Below are positions 1-6,060 of a stretch of DNA of 6,060 nt, piece by piece. How positions within the stretch are numbered: position 1 is the stretch's first letter; every line of letters begins with the position of its first letter. Origin of the DNA: Treponema sp. (lineage in GTDB: Bacteria > Spirochaetota > Spirochaetia > Treponematales > Breznakiellaceae); NCBI GenBank assembly GCA_031266635.1, contig JAISAN010000140.1:1-6060 (forward strand), read 5' to 3'. The notes beneath the pieces were generated by a model. That model saw only the letters and a program-made list of their open reading frames with translations, searched no databases and had not been told where the DNA came from. The translations under genes and the position numbers were made by a program.

Positions 1-986
1 TCCAAAAGATTCATTTTTATCTTATAAATGTCGGGATTCTCCATAACGGAAACATAGTCGATATTATCAATAAAATATGTCACATTGTCTTTTCGTGACA
101 GGGCGGATTCGATTAATGATAGACTATGGGTTGTAAAAAATATTTGCATCTTATATTTTTGCGAAAAATCTGAAAAAAGCTCCTGCATTTTTATCTGCAA
201 TGATGGGTGAAGAGTCGCGTCAAGCTCGTCAATTAAAAGGACACTCTCAACTGGCTTTGCATTCTTTATTGACTGAAAATAATACTTTAGTGAAATCAAG
301 GCTGTCAGAATAATAAAAATATTATCTTCACCAGCGGAAATAGTATTAGAATCCATACCATTATTTTTGGTCTCAAAGTCAGTTCTGGTTTTGACATCCC
401 CCATTTTCTGGGCGGAAAGTGATAAAATTGATATTCTTGTTAATTGCTCATATAGATTAATAATTTCTGATTGGTACTCTGCCGGTAATTCTTTTTGAAT
501 GTTTTCAATCGCTTCATCGTTTTGAAATTCCCCATAAGGCAGTAGTCTTGACAATCCTAAATAAATAACAGGGAGAAATGGGAGAGAGTCTTTTGTCCCC
601 GGTCTGTAAAACGGTTTAACGGCATATCGGTTATTCTTTTTTGAATTATGGCGCCTAAATTCAAGGATTGATTTTTTATAATAGTGAATCAAAAACAACG
701 CTCCCTTAACTCCCCATGCCGGATCATTATACTGTTTGTCACCTTTTGTCAGACTTTCGACTTTCGGGTTTACGGCATTGTTTATTTTATTGATAATATC
801 CAGGCATACTTTATCCTTAACCCACTTGCAGTTCTTGTTAACGGCCTGAAAAGAATTACTAATCAAATGCAACAAAGATGTTTTGCAAGTACCATTTGCA
901 CCGGATATGACATTTATATTTTTTGAGAAATCAAGGGTTATATCTTTAAGCTTTCTGTATTGCTTAATTTCTATTTTTTCTATCAT
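1..986 (-). CDS. AAA/ABC-type ATPase, OLD-like, 3' end cut by window edge
   Basis: The frame is open from the ATG at 986 to the window edge, giving 328 codons with no stop; the C-terminus is missing. I translated it by hand. The N-terminus (IEKIEIKQYRKLKDITLDF) is typical of RecF/SMC/OLD-like ATPases. Visible motifs are a Walker A, GANGTCKT (residues 29-36); an ABC-signature-like ISAGEDN (216-222); a Walker B with D-loop, VLLIDELDATLHP (249-261); and an H-loop, TTHS (285-288). This order indicates an ATPase that dimerises head-to-tail around ATP. An odd point is Cys34, where the P-loop usually has Gly. Such proteins are often cytoplasmic nucleases or toxins in phage defence (OLD, GajA, PtuA, abortive-infection types), but the part that would decide this, such as a TOPRIM domain, is outside the window. 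The gene is clearly AT-rich compared with era and the surface gene, which suggests transfer. The start is fixed by a strong Shine-Dalgarno sequence. The ATPase call is firm; the biological role is unknown. Confidence 0.9.
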   Translation of the reverse strand, partial: MIEKIEIKQYRKLKDITLDFSKNINVISGANGTCKTSLLHLISNSFQAVNKNCKWVKDKVCLDIINKINNAVNPKVESLTKGDKQYNDPAWGVKGALFLIHYYKKSILEFRRHNSKKNNRYAVKPFYRPGTKDSLPFLPVIYLGLSRLLPYGEFQNDEAIENIQKELPAEYQSEIINLYEQLTRISILSLSAQKMGDVKTRTDFETKNNGMDSNTISAGEDNIFIILTALISLKYYFQSIKNAKPVESVLLIDELDATLHPSLQIKMQELFSDFSQKYKMQIFFTTHSLSLIESALSRKDNVTYFIDNIDYVSVMENPDIYKIKMNLL

Positions 987-991
987 TGACT

Positions 992-999
992 TCCTCCTT
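992..999 (-). promoter_or_regulatory. Strong Shine-Dalgarno of the ATPase gene
   Basis: On the minus strand this reads AAGGAGGA, 5 nt before the ATG at 986. It is a near-perfect anti-16S match at suitable spacing and decides the start codon. It also suggests that the ATPase gene is translated independently rather than coupled to era, whose stop lies about 500 nt upstream. Confidence 0.9.
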
Positions 1000-1037
1000 C
1001 CAAATATTTCTTTAATAGTATTCTTCTTTTCACAGAA

Positions 1038-1043
1038 ATTATA
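1038..1043 (-). promoter_or_regulatory. Possible -10 box of the ATPase gene
   Basis: The minus strand shows a perfect TATAAT here, which would give a leader of about 45 nt before the ATG at 986. No matching -35 hexamer stands at 16-17 bp (the bases there read CCGCTA or CGCTAC), and there is no TG extension. The region is AT-rich, so a chance match is possible. The box lies directly beside the last hairpin of the structured element (1047-1061), so that element would cover the -35 region. Confidence 0.3.
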
Positions 1044-1046
1044 TTA

Positions 1047-1247
1047 ACCCCTCGTGGGGGTAGCGGAGAAGACCGCAGAGGCAAACCCGCAGGGTTTGAC
1101 ACGAGGACTTCGGAGCGAGGGACGCCCACTGTGATGCACGCGAATTGATGAGCGTGTTTGCGGTGTGATGCAGCACGGCGTGGGGCCTGGTAAATGCCTC
1201 TGTCAAGGATGATCCTTTAGGCCCCGCAGCCCGCCAATTAAAGGCGG
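1047..1247. repeat. G+C-rich multi-hairpin element, possible intergenic repeat or structured RNA
   Basis: This block contains many short perfect inverted repeats. ACCCC/GGGGT pairs at 1047-1051 and 1057-1061; GCGG/CCGC at 1063-1066 and 1073-1076; CAAACCC/GGGTTTG at 1082-1088 and 1092-1098 with a 3-base loop; CACGC/GCGTG at 1137-1141 and 1152-1156; GGGGCCT/AGGCCCC at 1182-1188 and 1219-1225; AAGGA/TCCTT nested within that at 1205-1209 and 1213-1217; CCGCC/GGCGG at 1231-1235 and 1243-1247. Longer-range pairs also exist: CCTCGT 1050-1055 with ACGAGG 1101-1106, and CAGAGGC 1076-1082 with GCCTCTG 1196-1202. A direct repeat TGTGATGCA occurs at 1130-1138 and 1164-1172. The composition differs sharply from both AT-rich flanks. 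It could be a REP/MITE-like dispersed repeat, a decayed mobile element or a structured RNA; no known RNA family was recognised, and the transcribed strand is not known. Confidence 0.5.
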
Positions 1248-1305
1248 CATTGAGCCATGAAATTAAGCGGTAAGGTCCCAATGTGCTCCCCCTTCTGTTT
1301 TCTTA

Positions 1306-1377
1306 TAGCCCGCCCTAAGAACCCAAAAAGTATCATTTTTATGGTTTTAAGTCCTTAGTATACCCCAAACCGGGCTA
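1306..1377. repeat. 72-bp nested inverted repeat with TA at both ends
   Basis: The outer arms TAGCCCG (1306-1312) and CGGGCTA (1371-1377) are perfect inverted copies. Inside them CTAAG (1315-1319) pairs with CTTAG (1354-1358), AACC (1320-1323) with GGTT (1343-1346), and AAAAA (1325-1329) with TTTTT (1336-1340), leaving a small loop near 1330-1335. The arms are nested in order with small asymmetric bulges, so the whole unit can fold into one long imperfect hairpin. Neither side has a clear T-run, so it is not a standard intrinsic terminator. The TA ends would fit a small non-autonomous insertion of the TA-target type, but this is inference. It could also be an RNA hairpin in the era 3' region. 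Confidence 0.55.
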
Positions 1378-1404
1378 CTTGTATATCTTTCCCAGATATT
1401 ACTC

Positions 1405-1432
1405 ATCATATCATAACATGGCGGAAGATCAA
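1405..1432 (-). promoter_or_regulatory. Weak sigma70-like promoter match reading leftwards
   Basis: On the minus strand TTGATC (1427-1432) is followed after 16 bp by TATGAT (1405-1410). These match TTGACA at 4 of 6 and TATAAT at 5 of 6 positions. Transcription from here would begin near 1398 and run through both structured elements into the ATPase gene, giving a leader of about 410 nt. The match lies in AT-rich sequence and may be accidental. Confidence 0.25.
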
Positions 1433-1483
1433 AGGGCATATCGGGGCTAAATCGAGTAAAAGCGGTTTATATTCTCTATTTTC

Positions 1484-2461
1484 TCACCGGTCGATGATTT
1501 TGCGGAGTATCTGGTCGTTGCTTCGCCAGTCTTTGCCGGTTTTTACCCGGAGGTCCAGTTCTACCTTCCAGTCAAAAATGCGGTTAATGTTTTTTTGGGC
1601 GGCCTGGCGTATGGCCTTGATCATGGCGCCGTCCCTGCCGACCACCATTCCTTTTTGGGATTCCCGCTCTACTACTATGAAGGCCCGGACCCAGAGGCGG
1701 GGCCGGGGCGAATCTTCCCGCGCTTCGGTGAATTCCATATCCGCCACGTCAATGTAGAGGGAGTGGGGCAGTTCCTGGCGAAGCCGGTTGATGGCCTGTT
1801 CCCGGATGATCTCGGCAATGCGGAAGCCTGCTTCCTGATCGGTGTAATATTCCTCCGGGTACAGGGGGGCGCCGGGTTCGGCCATGTCGTAGAGGCAGGA
1901 AAGGAGGGGGGCTATTCCCTCATTTCGCAGGGCCGAGAGGGGAAAGCGGCGTTCCGGTTTCAGGCCGGGGAGATGTTCCTCCAGGAAAGCCGCCGCCTGC
2001 GCGGGGTTGGCGCCGGGGGCGTCGATCTTGTTTATTGCCGCGGCGGTTTTTCCCGCCAGGGGCGCAAGCCATTGGGCGATGGCCTCTTCTTCCGGCCCCG
2101 GCGGGCGGGACGCGTCCAGCACATAGAGGACCAGGTCCGCATCCTCCGCCTGGCGGCCCGAAACTTCGGTTAATTTTTTGTTGAATTTTTTGCCGGACAG
2201 GTGGCGGCCCGGCGTATCCACAAACACCAGTTGTCCATCGGGCCGGTTGAGGATTCCCCGGATGGCGTTCCGGGTTGTCTGGGGCACGGCGCTGACAATA
2301 GCCACCTTTTCCCCGCAGATTTTATTTACCAGGGTGGACTTCCCCGCCGAAGGCCGCCCCACCACCGCCACAAAGGCGGATTTTTTTTCGCTGTCCCCGC
2401 CGGTTACTATACCGGGGGGGGATCGATCCGGGAGGATCGCGGCAGATTCTTCCGGCGTCAT
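1484..2461 (-). CDS. era: GTPase Era, ribosome (30S) assembly factor
   Basis: The gene is complete, with 325 codons ending in TGA. Era binds the 3' end of 16S rRNA and acts in 30S maturation at the ribosome or inner membrane. All expected parts are visible: G1 GRPSAGKST (residues 35-43), G2 around PQTTR (60-64), G3 DTPG (82-85), G4 NKID (144-147), G5 SAL (176-178), and a C-terminal KH domain with its GxxG loop GRDG (275-278). G1 has Ser-Ala where many Era proteins have Asn-Val; from memory this resembles spirochaete Era. About 28 residues precede the first GTPase strand, which is longer than usual, but no in-frame ATG, GTG or TTG lies between Met1 and that strand. The ATG at 2461 overlaps the upstream stop (ATGA), and the Shine-Dalgarno is weak (GGTGG, 4 nt upstream), which supports translational coupling to the surface-protein gene. 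Confidence 0.97.
   Translation of the reverse strand: MTPEESAAILPDRSPPGIVTGGDSEKKSAFVAVVGRPSAGKSTLVNKICGEKVAIVSAVPQTTRNAIRGILNRPDGQLVFVDTPGRHLSGKKFNKKLTEVSGRQAEDADLVLYVLDASRPPGPEEEAIAQWLAPLAGKTAAAINKIDAPGANPAQAAAFLEEHLPGLKPERRFPLSALRNEGIAPLLSCLYDMAEPGAPLYPEEYYTDQEAGFRIAEIIREQAINRLRQELPHSLYIDVADMEFTEAREDSPRPRLWVRAFIVVERESQKGMVVGRDGAMIKAIRQAAQKNINRIFDWKVELDLRVKTGKDWRSNDQILRKIIDR
2458..2461 (-). other. ATGA stop-start overlap coupling surface gene and era
   Basis: On the minus strand the surface-protein frame ends AAA-TGA while era begins ATG within the same four bases. The only Shine-Dalgarno-like sequence before era is GGTGG inside the upstream coding region. Re-initiation by ribosomes finishing the upstream gene is the likely mode of era translation, though era could also have an internal promoter within the large gene. 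Confidence 0.85.
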
Positions 2462-5400
2462 TTTACCACCATGACCTTGCGGATTTCGTCGATGTCGGGA
2501 CCAACTACCCGGACAAAGTACATACCCCGGGCCACCGCACGGCCGCCGTTATTGGTGCCGTCCCAGGAGTCAACCCATTCCCCGGCGCCCCGGTTTTCCC
2601 GGCGCAGGATTTTAACCAGGGTTCCGTCCAGGGTAAAGACCTGAATGGTTACCCGGCCGCTCCTGACCAGATGGTAGCGGATATACGTCCTTTCGCCGTT
2701 ATTGGGATTGATCACGTTGTTGAGGATCGTTACCCCGCCCCGCTGCAGAGTAACATCCCGGATGTTATAAGCAAAGGGCCGGACCAATTGATACCAGTTT
2801 GCGGGAATCGCCTCTCCCGGCAGAATTGCCAGACGGGCGGCGAAAATATCCTCCAGCATTGTTGAGGAAGTCTCAAGGTGCAGGAAAAATTCCAGACGGT
2901 TGCCGCTGTCGTATCCCGGATCGGTCGTTATGAATTTAAAAGTATAAAGCCCGCTGCCACCGGAAGGACCAGGAGTTTTTTGGTGGCCTTGATAATAATG
3001 GGGCACCAGATTGATATAGTTCGGAACAATCGGCGAAGGAGGAGTAATTGGGGGGAGCGGCAGCCACAGACCGGTATTGCCGCCGGCGTTACCGTGCCCA
3101 TACCCGTTGACCACCGGCCGGGCGCGGTATATACCGGGAACCGTGGCGCTGTAATACAGGGTGGGGATCAATCCGCCCAGATCGGTATTCACCTTTACCT
3201 GAAGGGACGTATCCCGCTCTTCAAGATATTTGGTTCCGGAGAAATCCCATATTATTCCCGTATCGTTTATCTGCTGCCCCCAGAAATCGTTACCCGCCGG
3301 GGCAGTATTCGAGGGAACAGTATACTGGGCCCAGACCGGCCAGATAAAATAACGCTTATCCATTCCGTCCCGGGGAGGTACGGAAACCAGGGCGTCGCTA
3401 ACCCGGTGTTTTCCCTTGCCATAATCGCCGGGAGAAAAACCGAAAACGGAACCGTTCATCGCATTCGGCACGCTCACTACCGGAACTGAATCGGGAACGC
3501 CGGGGGAAACGCCGGGAACATAATTTCTGACAAATTCATAAGCCGTATACCCATAATCCCTGGGGTACTTGGGAGAAGGGAAACGGTACGCATACGGCTC
3601 TGTTCCGGTGTGTAAATCCGGCGCTTCCTCGGCCAAATCCCTGACATTTTCAAGGGCAAAGTGCGGGAATGTCCAGCCGGCGCTGCCAAAACCCGCCAGG
3701 TCTTTGACATCATAAGCGGAATCCAGGGGGATGAGGAATTGAACCGCTCCGGCGCCTGAAGCGTCCAGAGGGTTAAGACTGGGAGCGGAGGCTTTCGGCC
3801 CGCTAATTCCCGGGTCGACGGCTAATACCGATAAACCGCCGCTGTTGATATTGGCAAGATCCACCGGTTCAGACATCTGGACATAAATTTCGGGAATATC
3901 CGATCCGGGTACGGTAAGGGCATAGTTAATCCGCGGGGGAACCGTATCCCAGGTTGTACCGGTATGACCGGCCTCCCCAATCAATATGCCCCGGGTAGTT
4001 AAGTCCTTGAGGTACATATTGCTTTTGATAGTCCAGGTGATACGGGTATTGCCGTCGGTATAATCCTGTTCTTCCAGGAAAATATAGATACTGTCCATCT
4101 TGTCAGGAGCGTTTGTTCCCATATCCGCCCGGGCATAATCAATCACCTTATATCCGGACACTTCCACTTCAAATCCCTCAAAGGGCTTATGGCCATACGC
4201 GGGATCAGACGGCGGATAGGCGTCCAGAATTTCAAACGCCGCCTGAAGACGGATGCGGTCTATTCTGCCGTTTCCGTCCGAATCTTCGGTAAAGCTATAA
4301 TAAAATTCATTCCCCGCGAACCAGTTAACATTGTAATACGATCCTTCCCCGATAGGCATAACCGGCCTCCCCAAATCGGGATGAGGCGTAAGCGAAGCGC
4401 CGCTGCCGGTCAAATACAGATAGGGATACGCGTCAACCCGCCAGTTCAGGAGACCCGAAGGCGGAGGCAGGGGGAGCAGTCTGCGGGAATAACTATAATA
4501 AATGGAAACATAATTAAAATTCAGCTCGCCGCCGCTTTCCAGTTCAAAGGACCAGAAATCTCCGTCCACGGCAGCGGGGGGGCCAAAAACCGGCGTAGTG
4601 CCTGAAGGGGTAAGGGCAGCAGGCGGGGACACCGGATCTACGGGAACGGGGAAATCAACCAGCCGCGCCAGGGTGATCATATTGGATTGGCTGCCAATCA
4701 TGCCGCCGCCGCTGTCGGCGGGATACACTTCAAATTTATGAGTAACCTTGTGTTCATGGGGCCAATTTGAAAAAAGCAGCGCCGCGTTTGGTTCATGGCA
4801 GACAAGATCATACCAGGTGGTATTGCCGGCAATTCTAAATTTTCCGCCTGAAGAAGAAGGCGATCCGAATTCAACCGCGCCATTCTGGGGCCTGAAAATT
4901 CCATGCAGGTCACTCAGAGCGGGAGGAGCGGAAGAGTTTAAGTCCCATGAAGTCTGTATCCAGTCGCCCATCAGGGTAATCCTGAAACCGGTATTACCGC
5001 TATCCCTCCCCGCGTCCAGGGTTTTACCGGGATTGATGTTTACGCTCCCCGCCAAAGCAAGGGGCGCGTTCAGCGTCAGGGCTCCGGGCGAACCGGAAAG
5101 GAGCAAATTCCCTATTTCGGTTTCGGCCTTAATGGATCGCGCCGAAGCGCCGGTCCAGTCCAGGGTAAGATTGGCACGGGGAGGAAGGACGGCGGCGCCC
5201 AGGGGGAATATGTTTACCCCGTTTTCTATTGTTATATTGCCCGAAACCTCCAGAACCGCGGGTCCCGGTTCGGTTCCGTTGTCCAGGGTAAAGCCGGCCC
5301 TGAGGTCCAGATTATTCCCCGGAGCGTTTCCGGTTATCAGCCGGGTGTTTGTGTTCAGGTTCAGGAAGGCGGCGCTATTGCTGCCGGTGAATCCCGAGTT

Positions 5401-6060
5401 GGCCGCCGGTGTTCCCGCCGCGGCCATAAGCCAGGCGCCGCCGCCGAGGTCCAGAAAGCCTTTACGGATAATGAGATGGACGCCCCGCTGCGGTACGGAA
5501 CCATTCGATGGAAGCGTGGAGCCCTTTAGCCGTACCCCGGTTTCCGTGCTGCCCGCGGGGGTATGGTAAACGAGGACATTGGGTAGTTCCCTGGCCCCAT
5601 CGGTGGTAAAATTCTGGTCCGCGTTTCCCGGAAACACCAGCCAGCCGGAATTGGCTATGGGTTGGCCTATGGGCGGGGACGGGGGATAGGGTTTAGCGCC
5701 AAAGCTTACACTGCCCTTAAAAGCGGCGAGAACCAAATTGGCATTGGCGGGATCACTGTCATTGTCGTTGCCTATGAAAAGTCCATCGTCGGTTTCCGTA
5801 TAATTTCCCTCAAACACAACGGCGTAGGGAACCGGCGAAGCAGATGAGGTGTCCGTCCAGTCGATGGAAGCGTTGGCGGAATCCGCCGGATCAAGCCCCG
5901 TTACAGGTCCGGCGACGATGGTTCCGCTGTTGACGGTATTGCCGGTAACGGTAAGCCGGGCAGAAGCCGCAATGGTTTTTGAAACGTCAAGGGTAAAATC
6001 ACCTGAATTGCCGATATGTATGGTCTGCGCGTACAGGTCCGCCGCGGAATTTACCGCCGC
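2458..6060 (-). CDS. Giant exported beta-rich surface protein with C-terminal FlgD-like Ig domain, 5' end outside window
   Basis: The frame is open from the right edge to the TGA at 2458-2460, giving 1200 visible residues. The GTG at 5817 is not the real start, since coding-like sequence continues for 81 codons upstream of it. Residues 1 to about 400 are rich in G, N, T, S and alternating hydrophobics (e.g. TLNAPLALAGSVNINPG), as in beta-solenoid surface proteins. DSDGNGRID at 593-601 resembles the start of a dockerin/EF-hand-type calcium loop, but the acidic residue at position 12 is absent. A segment from about 707 (PPRINYAL.. IYVQMSEPVD.. VKDLAGFG) resembles bacterial Ig-like repeats. The last 80 or so residues (RVTIQVFTLDGTLVKIL.. 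WDGTNNGGRAVARGMYFVRV) match the FlgD Ig-like fold also found at C-termini of secreted proteins. Only one Cys (421) is present, which fits export. Any signal peptide lies outside the window. No enzyme motif is recognised; a structural, adhesive or cell-envelope role is inferred. It is co-directional with era and overlaps it. Confidence 0.9.
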   Translation of the reverse strand, partial: AAVNSAADLYAQTIHIGNSGDFTLDVSKTIAASARLTVTGNTVNSGTIVAGPVTGLDPADSANASIDWTDTSSASPVPYAVVFEGNYTETDDGLFIGNDNDSDPANANLVLAAFKGSVSFGAKPYPPSPPIGQPIANSGWLVFPGNADQNFTTDGARELPNVLVYHTPAGSTETGVRLKGSTLPSNGSVPQRGVHLIIRKGFLDLGGGAWLMAAAGTPAANSGFTGSNSAAFLNLNTNTRLITGNAPGNNLDLRAGFTLDNGTEPGPAVLEVSGNITIENGVNIFPLGAAVLPPRANLTLDWTGASARSIKAETEIGNLLLSGSPGALTLNAPLALAGSVNINPGKTLDAGRDSGNTGFRITLMGDWIQTSWDLNSSAPPALSDLHGIFRPQNGAVEFGSPSSSGGKFRIAGNTTWYDLVCHEPNAALLFSNWPHEHKVTHKFEVYPADSGGGMIGSQSNMITLARLVDFPVPVDPVSPPAALTPSGTTPVFGPPAAVDGDFWSFELESGGELNFNYVSIYYSYSRRLLPLPPPSGLLNWRVDAYPYLYLTGSGASLTPHPDLGRPVMPIGEGSYYNVNWFAGNEFYYSFTEDSDGNGRIDRIRLQAAFEILDAYPPSDPAYGHKPFEGFEVEVSGYKVIDYARADMGTNAPDKMDSIYIFLEEQDYTDGNTRITWTIKSNMYLKDLTTRGILIGEAGHTGTTWDTVPPRINYALTVPGSDIPEIYVQMSEPVDLANINSGGLSVLAVDPGISGPKASAPSLNPLDASGAGAVQFLIPLDSAYDVKDLAGFGSAGWTFPHFALENVRDLAEEAPDLHTGTEPYAYRFPSPKYPRDYGYTAYEFVRNYVPGVSPGVPDSVPVVSVPNAMNGSVFGFSPGDYGKGKHRVSDALVSVPPRDGMDKRYFIWPVWAQYTVPSNTAPAGNDFWGQQINDTGIIWDFSGTKYLEERDTSLQVKVNTDLGGLIPTLYYSATVPGIYRARPVVNGYGHGNAGGNTGLWLPLPPITPPSPIVPNYINLVPHYYQGHQKTPGPSGGSGLYTFKFITTDPGYDSGNRLEFFLHLETSSTMLEDIFAARLAILPGEAIPANWYQLVRPFAYNIRDVTLQRGGVTILNNVINPNNGERTYIRYHLVRSGRVTIQVFTLDGTLVKILRRENRGAGEWVDSWDGTNNGGRAVARGMYFVRVVGPDIDEIRKVMVVK

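Larger units (their letters stand above)
987..1483. other. 497-bp intergenic region between era and the ATPase gene
   Basis: No convincing protein-coding gene is seen in this interval. It has three parts. Positions 987-1046 are an AT-rich leader carrying the ribosome binding site and a TATAAT of the ATPase gene. Positions 1047-1247 are a G+C-rich run of hairpins. Positions 1248-1483 are AT-rich and include a nested inverted repeat (1306-1377) and a weak leftward promoter match (1405-1432). No hairpin followed by a clear T-tract was found after the era stop, so no intrinsic terminator can be assigned. An 80-codon frame (1281-1039, minus) with a TTG start crosses the hairpin run but looks incidental. 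Confidence 0.7.

Noticed and set aside
684..926. 80-codon plus-strand frame opposite the ATPase gene
   Set aside because: It is the antisense shadow of the ATPase frame, which carries clear motifs; no ribosome binding site or domain supports it.
1096..1101. Perfect TTGACA on the plus strand
   Set aside because: No -10-like hexamer stands 16-18 bp downstream and no plus-strand gene follows; it arises from the CAAACCC/GGGTTTG hairpin and its flank.
1039..1281. 80-codon minus-strand frame with TTG start, preceded by a GGGGGAG purine run
   Set aside because: It lies across the hairpin block, so its residues follow the palindromes. The composition (Arg, Ser, Leu, Cys, His mixed) shows no domain or membrane pattern. 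The purine run could be a Shine-Dalgarno sequence, so it is not fully excluded, but there is no positive evidence of coding.
1306..1377. Intrinsic terminator for era
   Set aside because: The stem is imperfect, sits more than 100 nt past the era stop, and is followed on the minus strand by TAAGAAAAC rather than a T-tract.
1595..2173. 192-codon plus-strand frame opposite era
   Set aside because: Antisense to the well-supported era gene in G+C-rich sequence, where stop codons are rare; the translation has no recognisable domain.
2878..3489. 203-codon plus-strand frame opposite the surface gene
   Set aside because: Shadow of the long minus-strand frame; no ribosome binding site or family resemblance.
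4748..5569. 273-codon plus-strand frame opposite the surface gene
   Set aside because: Length alone is not convincing in G+C-rich antisense sequence. The translation is rich in Arg, Pro and Ala without domain features, and the minus-strand frame is continuous across it.
5815..5817. GTG as start of the large gene
   Set aside because: The frame remains open to the window edge with the same amino-acid character, and no ribosome binding site precedes the GTG.

Overview
The window looks like a stretch of a spirochaete chromosome, probably a Treponema-like organism. This is inferred from two things: the form of the Era GTPase (GRPSAGKST in G1, a VPQTTRN-type G2) and its pairing with a very large exported repeat protein that ends in a FlgD-like Ig domain. 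The inference rests on remembered family features, not on a search. All three recognisable genes lie on the minus strand. I see no convincing gene on the plus strand and no tRNA, rRNA or CRISPR array.

Reading in the direction of transcription (right to left): positions 6060-2458 are the 3' part of a giant gene whose start lies beyond the right edge. It encodes at least 1200 residues of beta-rich, Gly/Asn/Pro/Ser-rich, cysteine-poor protein with a C-terminal FlgD-type Ig-like domain. It overlaps by 4 bp (ATGA) the start of era (2461-1484), a complete 325-residue ribosome-assembly GTPase with G1-G5 motifs and a KH domain. The two are probably co-transcribed and translationally coupled.

Positions 1483-987 hold no convincing gene, but they are not featureless. 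They contain a 72-bp nested inverted repeat with TA at both ends (1306-1377) and a roughly 200-bp run of closely packed hairpins (1047-1247). The hairpin run is clearly more G+C-rich than its flanks. Weak promoter-like sequences read leftwards.

Positions 986-1 are the 5' part of an AT-rich gene for an ABC/OLD-type AAA ATPase, cut off by the left edge. Its base composition differs from era and the surface gene, so it may be an acquired accessory or defence-type gene, with the structured element at the junction. Its C-terminal effector region and any partner genes are outside the window, so no complete new system can be demonstrated here. The most interesting parts are the structured intergenic element, the truncated ATPase with its cysteine-containing P-loop, and the coupling of a housekeeping GTPase to a giant surface protein.
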